NCBI GenBank assembly: GCA_964501535.1
Contig: CAZCSV010000001.1
Coordinates: forward strand, 186,001 to 250,000
Length of the DNA stretch: 64,000 nucleotides
From: FEN-1279 sp964501535
GTDB taxonomy: Bacteria; Bacteroidota; Ignavibacteria; Tepidaquicellales; Tepidaquicellaceae
Reading direction: 5' to 3'
The position numbers and the translations under genes were made by a program. The notes under the pieces were generated by a model, which made no database searches, was not told the DNA's origin, and saw only the letters and a list, made by a program, of their open reading frames with translations. This document shows, in pieces, positions 25,193 through 34,432 of the stretch (its first letter is position 1; every line of letters begins with the position of its first letter).

Positions 25193-25540
25193 TCAGGAAA
25201 CACTGTATTTGTCTATCTCTTCGAGTATTTTATTGTGCACATTCTTGAACTGCTCGAATAAATCTGATACGCTCTCGTCAAACGGCTCAGTTTTGCTCCT
25301 TGTTTCTATCTCAGCCAGCAAATCATATGCGTCTGCCGAACCTATACTGCCGTATGTGGATTTTAATTTGTGCGCCGTCGCCGATACTTTATCCCGTTTG
25401 TTTTCTCTTATATACTTTTCCATCCCGGCGATTTCCAGTTTTGTCTGCTCTTTGAATAATTTAAAAAACGAAATTAACGCATCTCTATCATCACCCATTA
25501 TTTCTTTTATTTTACCGATATCAAATATCCCGTTTTCCAT
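25193..25540 (-). CDS. Stand-alone Hpt (histidine phosphotransfer) protein
   Basis: A 115-aa four-helix protein with the Hpt motif ATAHKLKSTYGSIGS (phospho-accepting His57). It passes phosphate between receiver domains in multistep relays. There is no kinase beside it. The receiver-only protein at 12435-12797 and the receiver-kinase at 17760 are possible partners by inference. It follows mutL by 10 bases on the same strand, so it is co-transcribed with ftsY-mutL. Confidence 0.88.
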   Translation of the reverse strand: MENGIFDIGKIKEIMGDDRDALISFFKLFKEQTKLEIAGMEKYIRENKRDKVSATAHKLKSTYGSIGSADAYDLLAEIETRSKTEPFDESVSDLFEQFKNVHNKILEEIDKYSVS

Positions 25541-25550
25541 ATTGTTTTGT

Positions 25551-27368
25551 TTATGTTCTGCTGAATCTCTTGTCGAGCTCTTCTGTCGTAATCCTTATTA
25601 TCGTCGGCCTACCGTGAGGACATACGTAAGGCATCTCGCATGCAAAAAGACTGTCTATTAAAGATAACATCTCCTGACGCAAAAGTTTATCGCCTGTCTT
25701 TATTGCGCTTCTGCATGCAAATGACTTTGCCAAATTGTCCCTCTTGTCGAGCTTCAACTTTAATTCGTATTCCTTGTATTGATTTATTAAATCCTGAAAA
25801 ATTTTGTTTTCGTCCCCGATTTTTACGTCCGAAGGAAGCCCGGTTAATTCTATTCTCCCGTTCTTTAGTAATTTGAAGTTAAATCCCAGATTCTTTAGCT
25901 CTTCTCTCAGCGATTCGGTTATGTGATAATCTATCTTGGATAAATTTATTGTTATTGGAATAAGTAGCTGCTGAGAAAATGCCGCCTGCGAATTCAGCAT
26001 TGATACCGCTTTTTCGTAAATCACCCTCTCGTGTGCCGCATGCTGGTCTATTATCATTAATCCCGTTTCGGTCTGGCACATTATGTATTTGTCCTGAAAC
26101 TGCCAGAGATTAAATTCCGATTCGGATATTTTATGCTCGAATAAATTTGCCTTTTCCTCCGTTTCCGTTGTTTCCTTACTGCTGAATAACTCGTTCGTTA
26201 TTTCCGAATATGTATGTATATTCGCTTTAGATTCTCTTTTCTCGGATGGACTTATATTGAATGAATTTCTCTTCGGCAGTGTGAAAACCGTTTTTGTATT
26301 TTCAGACTCTTTGTGAATGAGTGTTGTGCCTTTTCCCGGTGTCTCTGCTGAAGCGGAAAATCCGATATCGAATGTTATATCCGAATCTCTTAACGCCTGC
26401 CGTACGGAGTTCTTTATAAAACCGAATATTGCCCCCTCATCCTCGAATTTGACTTCCAGCTTTGATGGATGTACGTTTACGTCTACCTTCCGTGGGTCGA
26501 GATTTATAAATATGAAAAATGATGGATAGCTTCCTTTTTCTATAAGGTCTCCATAACCTGAATATACTGCGTAGTTCAGAGATTTGCTCAGTATGAACCT
26601 GCCGTTGAGATAAAAATACTGGTCGGCTCTTGTCTTCTTTGTGAAATTAGGTTTCGTTATGAAACCCTTCAGGTCTATTAGGTTGTTCCCGGATTCTATT
26701 TTTATTAATGACTCCGAAAAGTTTGTATTGAATAATTCCGATAACCTTTTTAATAATGTGGATTCTTTTAAATCGAAAAGCTTTTCCCCGTTGTTGTAAA
26801 AAACGAAAGATATTTCGGGTTTTGATATCGCAAGCCTGACGAAACTGTCGTATATGTGCCTGAACTCTGTATTGTCGGATTTCAGAAAATTTCTCCTCGC
26901 AGGCGTATTGTAAAAAATGTTCCTTACCGAAATCGAAGTCCCCACGTCACAGCTTGCTTTCGTTACCTGCTTTACTTCATCACCTTCTATTCTCATGTAT
27001 GTCCCGATATCTTGACCCTTCAATCTGGTTTTCATTTCGACCTGTGAAATCGAACATATCGATGCTAAGGCTTCACCTCGGAAACCAAGCGTGGATATGC
27101 TTTCCAGGTCCTCTATCGTCGATATCTTACTGGTGGAATGCCTTCGGAAACACATTATCGCATCTTCCTCGCTCATCCCGCTTCCGTTGTCGCTGACCTG
27201 TATCAGTGATTTTCCCGCAGCTTTTATTATCAGCGTTATTTCGGTTGCTCCTGCATCAATGGAATTTTCTGTTAGTTCTTTCACTACGGATTCTGGTCTG
27301 TTTACAACTTCTCCCGCCGCTATTTTATTGGCTATCGTGTGCGGTAATATTTTTATCTTGTTGTTCAA
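25551..27368 (-). CDS. mutL: DNA mismatch repair protein MutL
   Basis: A 605-aa GHKL ATPase with IAAGEVVNRPESVVKELTENS, DNGSGM, STLGFRGEAL and the transducer domain. The C-terminal dimerisation domain carries the metal-dependent nicking motif DQHAAHERVIYE and the CPHGRP motif. It is therefore of the endonuclease-active type, as found in bacteria without MutH. It lies three bases after the ftsY stop, in the order acyl-CoA dehydrogenase, ftsY, mutL, Hpt. Confidence 0.96.
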   Translation of the reverse strand: MNNKIKILPHTIANKIAAGEVVNRPESVVKELTENSIDAGATEITLIIKAAGKSLIQVSDNGSGMSEEDAIMCFRRHSTSKISTIEDLESISTLGFRGEALASICSISQVEMKTRLKGQDIGTYMRIEGDEVKQVTKASCDVGTSISVRNIFYNTPARRNFLKSDNTEFRHIYDSFVRLAISKPEISFVFYNNGEKLFDLKESTLLKRLSELFNTNFSESLIKIESGNNLIDLKGFITKPNFTKKTRADQYFYLNGRFILSKSLNYAVYSGYGDLIEKGSYPSFFIFINLDPRKVDVNVHPSKLEVKFEDEGAIFGFIKNSVRQALRDSDITFDIGFSASAETPGKGTTLIHKESENTKTVFTLPKRNSFNISPSEKRESKANIHTYSEITNELFSSKETTETEEKANLFEHKISESEFNLWQFQDKYIMCQTETGLMIIDQHAAHERVIYEKAVSMLNSQAAFSQQLLIPITINLSKIDYHITESLREELKNLGFNFKLLKNGRIELTGLPSDVKIGDENKIFQDLINQYKEYELKLKLDKRDNLAKSFACRSAIKTGDKLLRQEMLSLIDSLFACEMPYVCPHGRPTIIRITTEELDKRFSRT

Positions 27369-27371
27369 TAT

Positions 27372-28316
27372 CTATTTATCAAATAATGCTTTAATGAAAT
27401 CTTCGCTGTCGAAAATTTGCAAATCGTCAATCTGCTCTCCGACTCCCACAAATCTGACCGGTATTTTCATTTCGTTGTTTATTTTTATTACTATCCCCCC
27501 CTTTGCCGTGCCGTCAAGTTTGGTCAGGATTATTCCCGTAATTTTATCGAGTGCATTGGTAAACTCTTTTACCTGATTTAATCCGTTCTGACCTGTCGTC
27601 GCATCTATTACAATGAAAATTTCATTTGGAATTTCCGGTATTACTTTTTGTATCACCCTCTTTATCTTTTTAAGCTCCTCCATCAGGTGGGCTTTGTTGT
27701 GTAACCTTCCCGCTGTGTCGATTATTACTACGTCGGTATTTCTGTTTACTGCTGCCTGTACGGTATCGTATGCTACCGATGCAGGGTCCTTACTGCTTGG
27801 ATTCTGTATGATTTCCACCCCCGCTTTATTCGCCCATATCTCCAATTGCTCGTTCGCGGCTGCCCTGAACGTGTCGGCAGAACCGATTAAAACCGACTTA
27901 CCCGATTTCTTGAAATTGTATGCAAGCTTTCCTATCGAGGTTGTCTTTCCTACACCGTTTACCCCGACTATCATTATTACATATGGCTTTTTAGTTATGT
28001 TGAAATCAAAACTTCTGAATTCCGATGTCGAATCCGCGAAAACTCTCTTTATCTCATCCGTTACAAGTTTGCTTAACGCTTCTTCATTCTCGTATTTATC
28101 TGTCTTTGCCCTTTCCTTTATGTTCGAAATTATTTTTTCTGCCGTATCAAAACCCATGTCCGATAATAAAAATATTTCTTCCAGCTCCGCAAGAAATTCA
28201 TCGTCGATTTTTGCTTTCGATTTTACCAGCTTGTTTACTTTTTCTAAAAGACCGTCTTTTGTCTTTGTTAATCCCTCTTTTAGTTTTGTGAAACCAATTT
28301 TATCTAAAAATGACAT
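27372..28316 (-). CDS. ftsY: Signal recognition particle receptor FtsY
   Basis: A 314-aa SRP-family GTPase with a short N-terminal extension, NG domain with P-loop GVNGVGKTT (118-126), DTAGR, and the TKLDGTAKGG motif. It receives ribosome-nascent chain complexes from Ffh at the membrane. There is no long acidic A domain, as is common outside proteobacteria. It lies seven bases after the acyl-CoA dehydrogenase gene. Confidence 0.96.
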   Translation of the reverse strand: MSFLDKIGFTKLKEGLTKTKDGLLEKVNKLVKSKAKIDDEFLAELEEIFLLSDMGFDTAEKIISNIKERAKTDKYENEEALSKLVTDEIKRVFADSTSEFRSFDFNITKKPYVIMIVGVNGVGKTTSIGKLAYNFKKSGKSVLIGSADTFRAAANEQLEIWANKAGVEIIQNPSSKDPASVAYDTVQAAVNRNTDVVIIDTAGRLHNKAHLMEELKKIKRVIQKVIPEIPNEIFIVIDATTGQNGLNQVKEFTNALDKITGIILTKLDGTAKGGIVIKINNEMKIPVRFVGVGEQIDDLQIFDSEDFIKALFDK

Positions 28317-28323
28317 GTTTTGT

Positions 28324-29469
28324 CTAAAAATAATTTAATATGTTTTTTGCGATTATCATTCTCTGTACCTCCGAGGTGCCTTCCCCGATTGTCGTCAATT
28401 TTACGTCTCGGTATAGCTTTTCAACCGGGTATTCCTTCGTAAAACCATACCCGCCGTATATTTGAACCGCTTCGTTCGTTGCACGCACTGCAACCTCGCT
28501 TGCAAAAAGTTTTGCCATCGATGATTGCATGTTTATATCCTCACCTTTCTCTTTCATTGAAGACGCTTTGAATATCAGCAACCTCGCCGCTTCTATCTCT
28601 GTCGCAATTTCGGATATCTTGAATTGTGTCGTCTGAAATTCTGAAAGCGACTTCCCGAACTGCTTTCTTTCTTTTGAGTATTTTATTATTGCATCCAATG
28701 CCCCCTGTGCAATACCGAGAGAAAGTGCCGCAATTGCTATTCTGCCGCCGTCAAGTATCTTTAAAACTTGCTTGAACCCTTCGTTTTCTTTGCCGATTAA
28801 ATTTTCAATGGGTACTTTCACGTTTTCGAAAATTAATTCTGCCGTGTCGGAACTCCGCATGCCAAGCTTGTTCTCCTTTTTCCCTGTTGAAAATCCTTCC
28901 ATCCCTTTCTCGAGTATAAATGCCGAGATGCCTTTCTTCGGATTCTCTCTGTCTGTTACTGCGATTACTACCGCTGTCTCTCCCACAGTTCCCTGCGTTA
29001 TGAACATCTTGCTCCCGTTTAATATGTAATGCCCGTCCTTTTTTTCTGCGAAAGTTTTCATTGCAGATGCATCGCTCCCTGAAGTGCTTTCCGTCAAACC
29101 CCACGCTCCTAGTTTTTTACCCGATGTCAAATCGGGCAGATATTTTCTCTTCTGCTCTTCATTGCCGAATGTGAAAATGTGATTCGTGCATAATCCGTTG
29201 TGGGATGCAACCGTCAGTCCAACCGATGGGTCAACCCTCGATATTTCCTCTATGACTATTGCATATTCAGTAACGGAAAAACCGGCACCCCCGTATGCTT
29301 CAGGAAAAATTATACCCATAAATCCAAGCTCTCCCAGCTTATTGACAATCTCATACGGGAATTCCTGCGATTCATCGTATTTCATTATTACTGGTGCAAT
29401 TTCTTTCTCTGCAAAATCCCTTGCGAGTTTTTTTACTTCTGCTTCTCTGTCGGAAAATGTGAAATCCAT
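28324..29469 (-). CDS. Acyl-CoA dehydrogenase, short/branched-chain type
   Basis: A 381-aa FAD flavoprotein with FSDREAEVKKLARDFAEKEI at the N-terminus, the FAD-site AWGLTESTSGSDASAM and MFITQGTVG segments, YGGYGFTKEYPVEKLYRD, and the catalytic Glu in TIGEGTSEVQRM. The Glu at this late position is typical of short-chain and butyryl-CoA dehydrogenases. It oxidises an acyl-CoA to the enoyl-CoA and may share a pathway with the isobutyryl-CoA mutase-like subunit upstream in the window. No electron-transfer flavoprotein gene is adjacent. Confidence 0.93.
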   Translation of the reverse strand: MDFTFSDREAEVKKLARDFAEKEIAPVIMKYDESQEFPYEIVNKLGELGFMGIIFPEAYGGAGFSVTEYAIVIEEISRVDPSVGLTVASHNGLCTNHIFTFGNEEQKRKYLPDLTSGKKLGAWGLTESTSGSDASAMKTFAEKKDGHYILNGSKMFITQGTVGETAVVIAVTDRENPKKGISAFILEKGMEGFSTGKKENKLGMRSSDTAELIFENVKVPIENLIGKENEGFKQVLKILDGGRIAIAALSLGIAQGALDAIIKYSKERKQFGKSLSEFQTTQFKISEIATEIEAARLLIFKASSMKEKGEDINMQSSMAKLFASEVAVRATNEAVQIYGGYGFTKEYPVEKLYRDVKLTTIGEGTSEVQRMIIAKNILNYF

Positions 29470-29537
29470 TTATTTAATAATTAGTTCTATATCGTTTTAT
29501 TTTTCTAACATATAAATCTTATAATAGTTCTTTTTGT

Positions 29538-30008
29538 TTAATGCATTCCCGCTATGCTCTCGCTGCCGTCGAAAAGATTCTGCAAATTTAAAGATGGTGC
29601 CTTCGATTTGGTTGCAAGCGATACGTATGTTCTTGCAAGATTGTCCTTTCCTGCTCCGAGTACCGTGCTTATCAGTCCGAGATATTCGGCAAGATTCTCT
29701 GGCTTGACACTTTTGAATATTACAGACCATATCGCTACCTCAAGAGAATTAATTGCCGTCTGAACTTCAAATAAATCGTATCCCGATGTATACCTCTCTT
29801 TCGCTATCTTTTCCGTGTAATTCAGCATCGGTATCAGCTCCTTTCTATTTACACACTGCAAAACTTTTTTGAATAAATTTGTTAGCTTTGCTTTTGTTCG
29901 CTCTTGCCCCACTTTCGAATATCCCTTCAGTTTGTCTTTACAGACCGCTTTGTATGCGTCTGTGATTATCTTGTCAGAGTTTTTTTCGAGTAATTTTATT
30001 AGTTCCAT
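29538..30008 (-). CDS. All-helical protein, possibly RsbRD-N-like sensor domain
   Basis: 156 aa, no signal or membrane segment, predicted mostly alpha-helical. LLEKNSDKIITDAYKAV at the start and RYTSGYDLFEVQTAINSLEVAIWS in the middle resemble the globin-like N-terminal sensor domain found in RsbR/RsbRD proteins and some kinases. The resemblance is by pattern only. It stands between tsaD and the acyl-CoA dehydrogenase gene on the same strand. Function unknown. Confidence 0.6.
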   Translation of the reverse strand: MELIKLLEKNSDKIITDAYKAVCKDKLKGYSKVGQERTKAKLTNLFKKVLQCVNRKELIPMLNYTEKIAKERYTSGYDLFEVQTAINSLEVAIWSVIFKSVKPENLAEYLGLISTVLGAGKDNLARTYVSLATKSKAPSLNLQNLFDGSESIAGMH

Positions 30009-30065
30009 TTTGTTTATTTTAACGTGAAAATAATTATTTTTTGTATTGTATTCAAGTTTGATTGA

Positions 30066-31091
30066 TTAAATTGAATTAAAGTCGAATCTTGGCATTGCCA
30101 TTGTTTTAAAAGAAGCATCTTTGAAAAATTCTTTATTGCCGGAATTAATGTATTTGTAATAAGCAGTTATTCCGACCATCCCTGCGTTATCCGTTGAATA
30201 ATTTGTCTCCGGAATATATATATTGTAACCCTTGTTCCTCAACTGCTCGAATTTTTCCTTCAGTCCCGTATTTGCGGATACTCCTCCCGATATGGAAATA
30301 TTTTTTGTCCTGTATTCTTCCGCCGCTTTTTTCGTTTTATTGAACAAACTGTCTATCATTGCCTTCTGAAATGAAGCACAAATGTCATATGTTAGTTTGT
30401 CGCTTTTGGTTTTCTTATAGCCGATTTCTTTTAGAAAATATAACACCGATGTCTTTATTCCCGAAAACGAAAAATCGAATTTACTCCTCTTTATGTTTGC
30501 AAGAGGGAATTTGTGAAATTCAGGATTTCCTCTCTTCGCAAATTCGTCAATTATAGGTCCGCCGGGATACCCTAACCCGAGCATCTTTGCCGCCTTGTCA
30601 AATGCCTCTCCCGCTGCATCATCTACCGTGGTCCCGAGTAATTTATGCTTGAAATAATCTTCCACATAAATCAATAACGTGTGCCCGCCGGATACTATCA
30701 GCGATATAAATGGAAAATCGAATTTCTCTTTTTGTATGAACGATGAATATATGTGCGCCTGTATGTGATTTATCGGAACGAATGGAATTTTTAATGATAC
30801 TGCCAGAGATTTTGCGAAATTTAATCCTATTAGCAATGCACCTATTAATCCCGGCTCCGATGTCGAGGCAATCATGTCTATGTCTTTTATCCTTATTCCC
30901 GCTTCCGAAAGAGCTTTCTCCGTTATTTCAGATATGCTCCTTAAATGCTCCCTCGATGCAACTTCGGGAACTACTCCGCCGTATTCTGAGTGAAAATATT
31001 GTGATAATATTATATTGGATAGCACATTGTCGTCTTTTAATACCGCTGCCGATGTTTCGTCGCACGAAGTCTCAAATGCTAAGATGTACAT
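30066..31091 (-). CDS. tsaD: tRNA threonylcarbamoyladenosine transferase TsaD
   Basis: A 341-aa ASKHA-fold protein that attaches the threonylcarbamoyl group to A37 of ANN-decoding tRNAs, with TsaB and TsaE. It begins LAFETSCDETSAAVL and has GGVVPEVASREH, the metal-binding pair His109/His113 in INHIQAHIYS, LIVSGGHTLL and DDAAGEAFDK. It is transcribed divergently from the exported-protein gene at 31133, with only 41 bases between the start codons. Confidence 0.96.
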   Translation of the reverse strand: MYILAFETSCDETSAAVLKDDNVLSNIILSQYFHSEYGGVVPEVASREHLRSISEITEKALSEAGIRIKDIDMIASTSEPGLIGALLIGLNFAKSLAVSLKIPFVPINHIQAHIYSSFIQKEKFDFPFISLIVSGGHTLLIYVEDYFKHKLLGTTVDDAAGEAFDKAAKMLGLGYPGGPIIDEFAKRGNPEFHKFPLANIKRSKFDFSFSGIKTSVLYFLKEIGYKKTKSDKLTYDICASFQKAMIDSLFNKTKKAAEEYRTKNISISGGVSANTGLKEKFEQLRNKGYNIYIPETNYSTDNAGMVGITAYYKYINSGNKEFFKDASFKTMAMPRFDFNSI

Positions 31092-31132
31092 ATACTATTG
31101 AAGTTTTTGTTAAATAAAATTAATTTTATATT

Positions 31133-32404
31133 ATGAATAATAATATATCAAAATTTTTGCTTTTTATATTGCTTATTCCTTACTTTGCTTTGGCACAGAC
31201 GAGATTGCTTATCCCTATGGAGGCTTATGGTCAGACTAATCACCTTAAAGCTTATGGTATCGCATACAGACACTTGCTCTCGGGTAAAGAACTGGATTGG
31301 CTCTTGAATTACAGAGGCGGTTCTTTCCTTTTTAACTATAGTAGCCAGATGGAAAGCGAATGTAAGGAAAAAAATGTAAGTTTTGAAATCCTCGACGGTA
31401 CGCAAACGGCTCAAATCTATGCTGAAGTTAAAGATGAATCGAAAAATATGGATGTTATAAGACTGGAAAAAGTCGCTAGACTTGCTGTCTATATACCGCC
31501 GAATACTTTGCCGTGGGATGACGCCGTTCAGCTGGTTATGGACTATGCGGAAATTCCTTACGATAGATTGTGGGATGAAGAAGTGCTTTCGGGTAAACTG
31601 AAAGGCTATGACTGGATTCACCTGCACCATGAGGATTTTACCGGTCAGTATGGAAAATTTTTCGCTGCATATAACACTGCTCCTTGGTATGTTACTCAAA
31701 TGAAGGCAAACGAGAATATGGCGAAGAAATTGGGATTTAAAAAAGTGTCGAAACTTAAACTCGCCGTAGTTAAAAAATTGAAAGAGTATATCTCAAATGG
31801 AGGCTTCCTTTTTACTATGTGCTCCGCTACGGATACTTATGACATTTCACTCGCAGTCCAGTATACCGATATATGTGATGTTATGTATGATGGCGATGGA
31901 TATGATAAAGATGCTAACAGTAAACTTGATTTTTCTGATTGCATAGCGTTTCAGGATTTTCAGATTGAACTTAATCCTTATATGTATGAATATTCCAATA
32001 TAGATATTACTAACGATTTGTTGTATGTCGGCTCTTATAATGATAATTTTAAACTTGTGGATTTCTCTGCGAAATTTGACCCGGTTCCGTCTATGCTTAT
32101 TCAATGCCATACCTCTCTGGTTAAAGGCTTTATGGGACAGACTACGGGATTCCATAAACAGTTCATCAAACCTAATGTCGTTATTATGGGTATGAATGAA
32201 GGTACCGATTTGGTAAAATATATTCACGGTAACTATGGAAAGGGGACTTTTACTCTTCTCGGAGGTCATGACCCCGAAGATTATCAGCATCTGGTCGGCG
32301 CTCCGGCTACCGAGTTGAATGATTATCCGAATTCACCCGGATATAGATTAATTTTGAATAACGTCTTATTCCCTGCGGCAAAAAAGAAAAAATTAAAAAC
32401 TTGA
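31133..32404 (+). CDS. Exported conserved protein ("asparagine synthetase B-like" in databases)
   Basis: 423 aa with a signal peptide ending PYFALAQT. The mature protein begins LIPMEAYGQTNHLKAYGIAY and contains LNYRGGSFLFNYS, DDAVQLVMDYAEIPYDR and WIHLHHEDFTGQYGKF. I recall such proteins being labelled asparagine synthetase B in Bacteroidota genomes, yet it has no N-terminal amidotransferase Cys and carries a secretion signal, so that name should be treated as wrong or unproven. Its stop TGA overlaps the ATG of the BtuF-like gene (TGATG), giving tight translational coupling and hinting at a shared role. Confidence 0.75.
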   Translation: MNNNISKFLLFILLIPYFALAQTRLLIPMEAYGQTNHLKAYGIAYRHLLSGKELDWLLNYRGGSFLFNYSSQMESECKEKNVSFEILDGTQTAQIYAEVKDESKNMDVIRLEKVARLAVYIPPNTLPWDDAVQLVMDYAEIPYDRLWDEEVLSGKLKGYDWIHLHHEDFTGQYGKFFAAYNTAPWYVTQMKANENMAKKLGFKKVSKLKLAVVKKLKEYISNGGFLFTMCSATDTYDISLAVQYTDICDVMYDGDGYDKDANSKLDFSDCIAFQDFQIELNPYMYEYSNIDITNDLLYVGSYNDNFKLVDFSAKFDPVPSMLIQCHTSLVKGFMGQTTGFHKQFIKPNVVIMGMNEGTDLVKYIHGNYGKGTFTLLGGHDPEDYQHLVGAPATELNDYPNSPGYRLILNNVLFPAAKKKKLKT

Positions 32405-33300
32405 TGCGTAAAATATTAATTTCGTCTGTTCTCCTGCTCGCTTTTTTTTCGTTTTCCTGTGATAACGAAACAGTCTTCGATACGGAAAAATTTATTAAAG
32501 ATGATGCTGGAAATGTTTTTTCTCTGGACTCTGTACCCAAAAGGATTATTTCTCTCGCTCCTAATATTACCGAAACAATCTTTGAGCTGAAAGCTGACGA
32601 TATACTCGTGGGTGTGACAGATTATTGCGACTTTCCCCCTGAAGCTGAAATGAAGGCGAAAGTAGGCTCGATGCTTGACCCCAATATTGAAAAAATTACG
32701 GAACTGAATCCTGATGTAATCTTTATGACTATGGAGGGTAATTCGAAATACACTTATTTATCTTTGAAAAAAAACGGATTTAAAGTTTTTGTGTCAAATC
32801 CGAATGACGTTAATAGTATTTGTAAGTCTGTAAATAATTTAGGTGTATTGCTCGGAAAAAAGGATATCGGTAAGAAAATTACTGAAAAAATTATCGATAC
32901 CAGAAATTATTACCTTGTCCGGAAAAATGATTCGAAATTAATGACCTGCTTTATGATTGTCTCTCTGAATCCCCTGATTACCGTGAACAAATTTACTTAT
33001 ATTAACGAATTAATGGAACTTGCAGGTCTGAAAAATATTTATGCGGATGAATTGCTTGAATATCCGAATGTAAATTATGAAGATGTGTTAATTAAAAATC
33101 CTGATTGCATTTTTTTCCTCTGCGATACTGCTAATGTTAATCTTCTTGCGGAAACATATTCTGAAATAAAAAACCGATTGAGCATTGTTAATGCTAGCAG
33201 AAATAATAAAATATTTGGCTTGGATGAAAATATTATATCAAGACCGGGACCTAGAGTTATGGATGGAATAAAAATCCTGCAATCAAAAGTCACTGAGTAA
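32404..33300 (+). CDS. BtuF-like cobalamin/metal-chelate-binding lipoprotein
   Basis: 298 aa. A lipobox (FFSFSC) marks it as a lipoprotein. The body is the class III solute-binding fold of ABC transporters for vitamin B12, haem and siderophores: VPKRIISLAPNITETIFEL, VGVTDYCDFPPEAE, LNPDVIFMT and SRPGPRVMDG. TroA/BtuF members of this form most often bind cobalamin, which would fit the B12-dependent mutase in this genome; the ligand is inferred. No permease or ATPase is adjacent. ATG 32404 is preferred over the TTG three bases before it. The 3' end overlaps the convergent coiled-coil gene by 18 bases. Confidence 0.82.
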   Translation: MRKILISSVLLLAFFSFSCDNETVFDTEKFIKDDAGNVFSLDSVPKRIISLAPNITETIFELKADDILVGVTDYCDFPPEAEMKAKVGSMLDPNIEKITELNPDVIFMTMEGNSKYTYLSLKKNGFKVFVSNPNDVNSICKSVNNLGVLLGKKDIGKKITEKIIDTRNYYLVRKNDSKLMTCFMIVSLNPLITVNKFTYINELMELAGLKNIYADELLEYPNVNYEDVLIKNPDCIFFLCDTANVNLLAETYSEIKNRLSIVNASRNNKIFGLDENIISRPGPRVMDGIKILQSKVTE

Positions 33301-33990
33301 ACTTCTTGCTATTTCTTTAATTCTTTTTTCTGTATTGCTTAATCTCTCGTATAATTCCTTTTTCCTCGCATCTTTGTCAACCCTCTTTGCTTCATTTATT
33401 CCTTCTGGGTATTTATCTGCTTTTATTGGATTATCGGTATCTGTTTTTCCGTAAGATGAGCCTTTTCCGGAGTCGTATCTGTAATCTGTGTTTTTATACA
33501 TGTACAATCCTGTACTGCGGATTGTGTGACTTTTTCCATTGTCACTTTTGAAAAGTATGTTTAATTTATTTTCCATTTCTTTTATTTTATCCTCTACTTT
33601 CATTCTGTTTCCGGCATCAATCGATATAGTGAATATAGGCCTGTTGGATTTTTCCAATTCGTTTAAAAGCATGTAGTTCTCTTCTATTTTTTTTCTTATA
33701 GTATCTGAATATGGCGAATCTTTTGTTGACGGATTGTTTTTAAAACTGTTTTCGATGGCGTTTATATTTTCATTTATTAATGAAATTTCATTTTCGGTTT
33801 TTATTTTGTTTTTTATGTCGTCACTAGATGCTTTATGATTTGCCCTTATTGTATCATCGCAGCTTCTCTCTATCATATCGATTTTTCTCGAAATTTTGTT
33901 TATTACGTTATTACATAATAAAGTCTCGAGCCCTACACATTTCCTTTCGATTATGTTTAATATCTCATGATTTTTGTTTCTTGTATCCAT
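33283..33990 (-). CDS. Coiled-coil hypothetical protein
   Basis: 235 aa, no signal peptide, rich in Lys, Glu, Asn and Ile. Two long helical segments (KNKIKTENEISLINENINAI and VEDKIKEMENKLNILF) flank a Tyr/Gly/Asp-rich linker (DYRYDSGKGSSYGKTDTD). The protein ends LSNTEKRIKEIARSLLSDF. No family recognised. The I-x-x-x-E-x-K/R-I pattern resembles the coiled-coil repeats in the transposase-fused glycosyltransferase half 4 kb away, which may be convergence. It overlaps the end of the BtuF-like gene. Confidence 0.6.
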   Translation of the reverse strand: MDTRNKNHEILNIIERKCVGLETLLCNNVINKISRKIDMIERSCDDTIRANHKASSDDIKNKIKTENEISLINENINAIENSFKNNPSTKDSPYSDTIRKKIEENYMLLNELEKSNRPIFTISIDAGNRMKVEDKIKEMENKLNILFKSDNGKSHTIRSTGLYMYKNTDYRYDSGKGSSYGKTDTDNPIKADKYPEGINEAKRVDKDARKKELYERLSNTEKRIKEIARSLLSDF

Positions 33991-34073
33991 TTTTTCTATC
34001 TTGTTCCGGTTTAAAAAATTTTGATTCTTGTTGTTTTTTATTTTACTTGCAATAATTATACCAAATTGAAAAA

Positions 34074-34199
34074 ATGAAAAGAAAATTTTTTTTCGTAAAT
34101 CTTCAAAACAATATATGTAGATATTATATGATAGCTGCTATACTATTTTTATTGTACTTATGTAATTATCCGGATTGTGAAACAAGAAAATATTTTTAA
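34074..34199 (+). CDS. Possible 41-aa membrane peptide in a long intergenic region
   Basis: Starts MKRKFFFVNLQNNICRYY and continues with one hydrophobic stretch (MIAAILFLLYLC). The surrounding 33991-34432 gap is otherwise empty apart from the sigma-54 element at 34391. There is no good ribosome-binding site or visible homologue, so this may be chance. Confidence 0.22.
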   Translation: MKRKFFFVNLQNNICRYYMIAAILFLLYLCNYPDCETRKYF

Positions 34200-34390
34200 A
34201 AAAATATTTACTTTTAATAATATCAATTACTTATTAGTTTAAGAAAAACATAGTTTTCATATTAAAATATGTAGTCTGTATACTATGGTTTTCCTTTGTA
34301 TATATCTGCAGTATATTATTATTTACTTGTTAATTGTATTTAATATATTGTTAATTAATAAATTAATATTTTTTTTTAATCCCTTTTTTT

Positions 34391-34406
34391 TGGTCTGATA
34401 ATTGCA
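34391..34406 (+). promoter_or_regulatory. Sigma-54 promoter ahead of the NfrA/NfrB-like operon
   Basis: TGGTCTGATAATTGCA: the -24 TGG and -12 TTGCA are conserved, with GG (34392-34393) and GC (34404-34405) 10 bases apart. The middle bases TCT deviate from CAC. The expected start site is near 34417, leaving about 15 bases before the ATG at 34433. No copy of the TCTCA-N3-TGAGA palindrome was seen upstream. Confidence 0.55.
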
Positions 34407-34432
34407 ATAATTTTAAAAAAATAAGAAAAATA

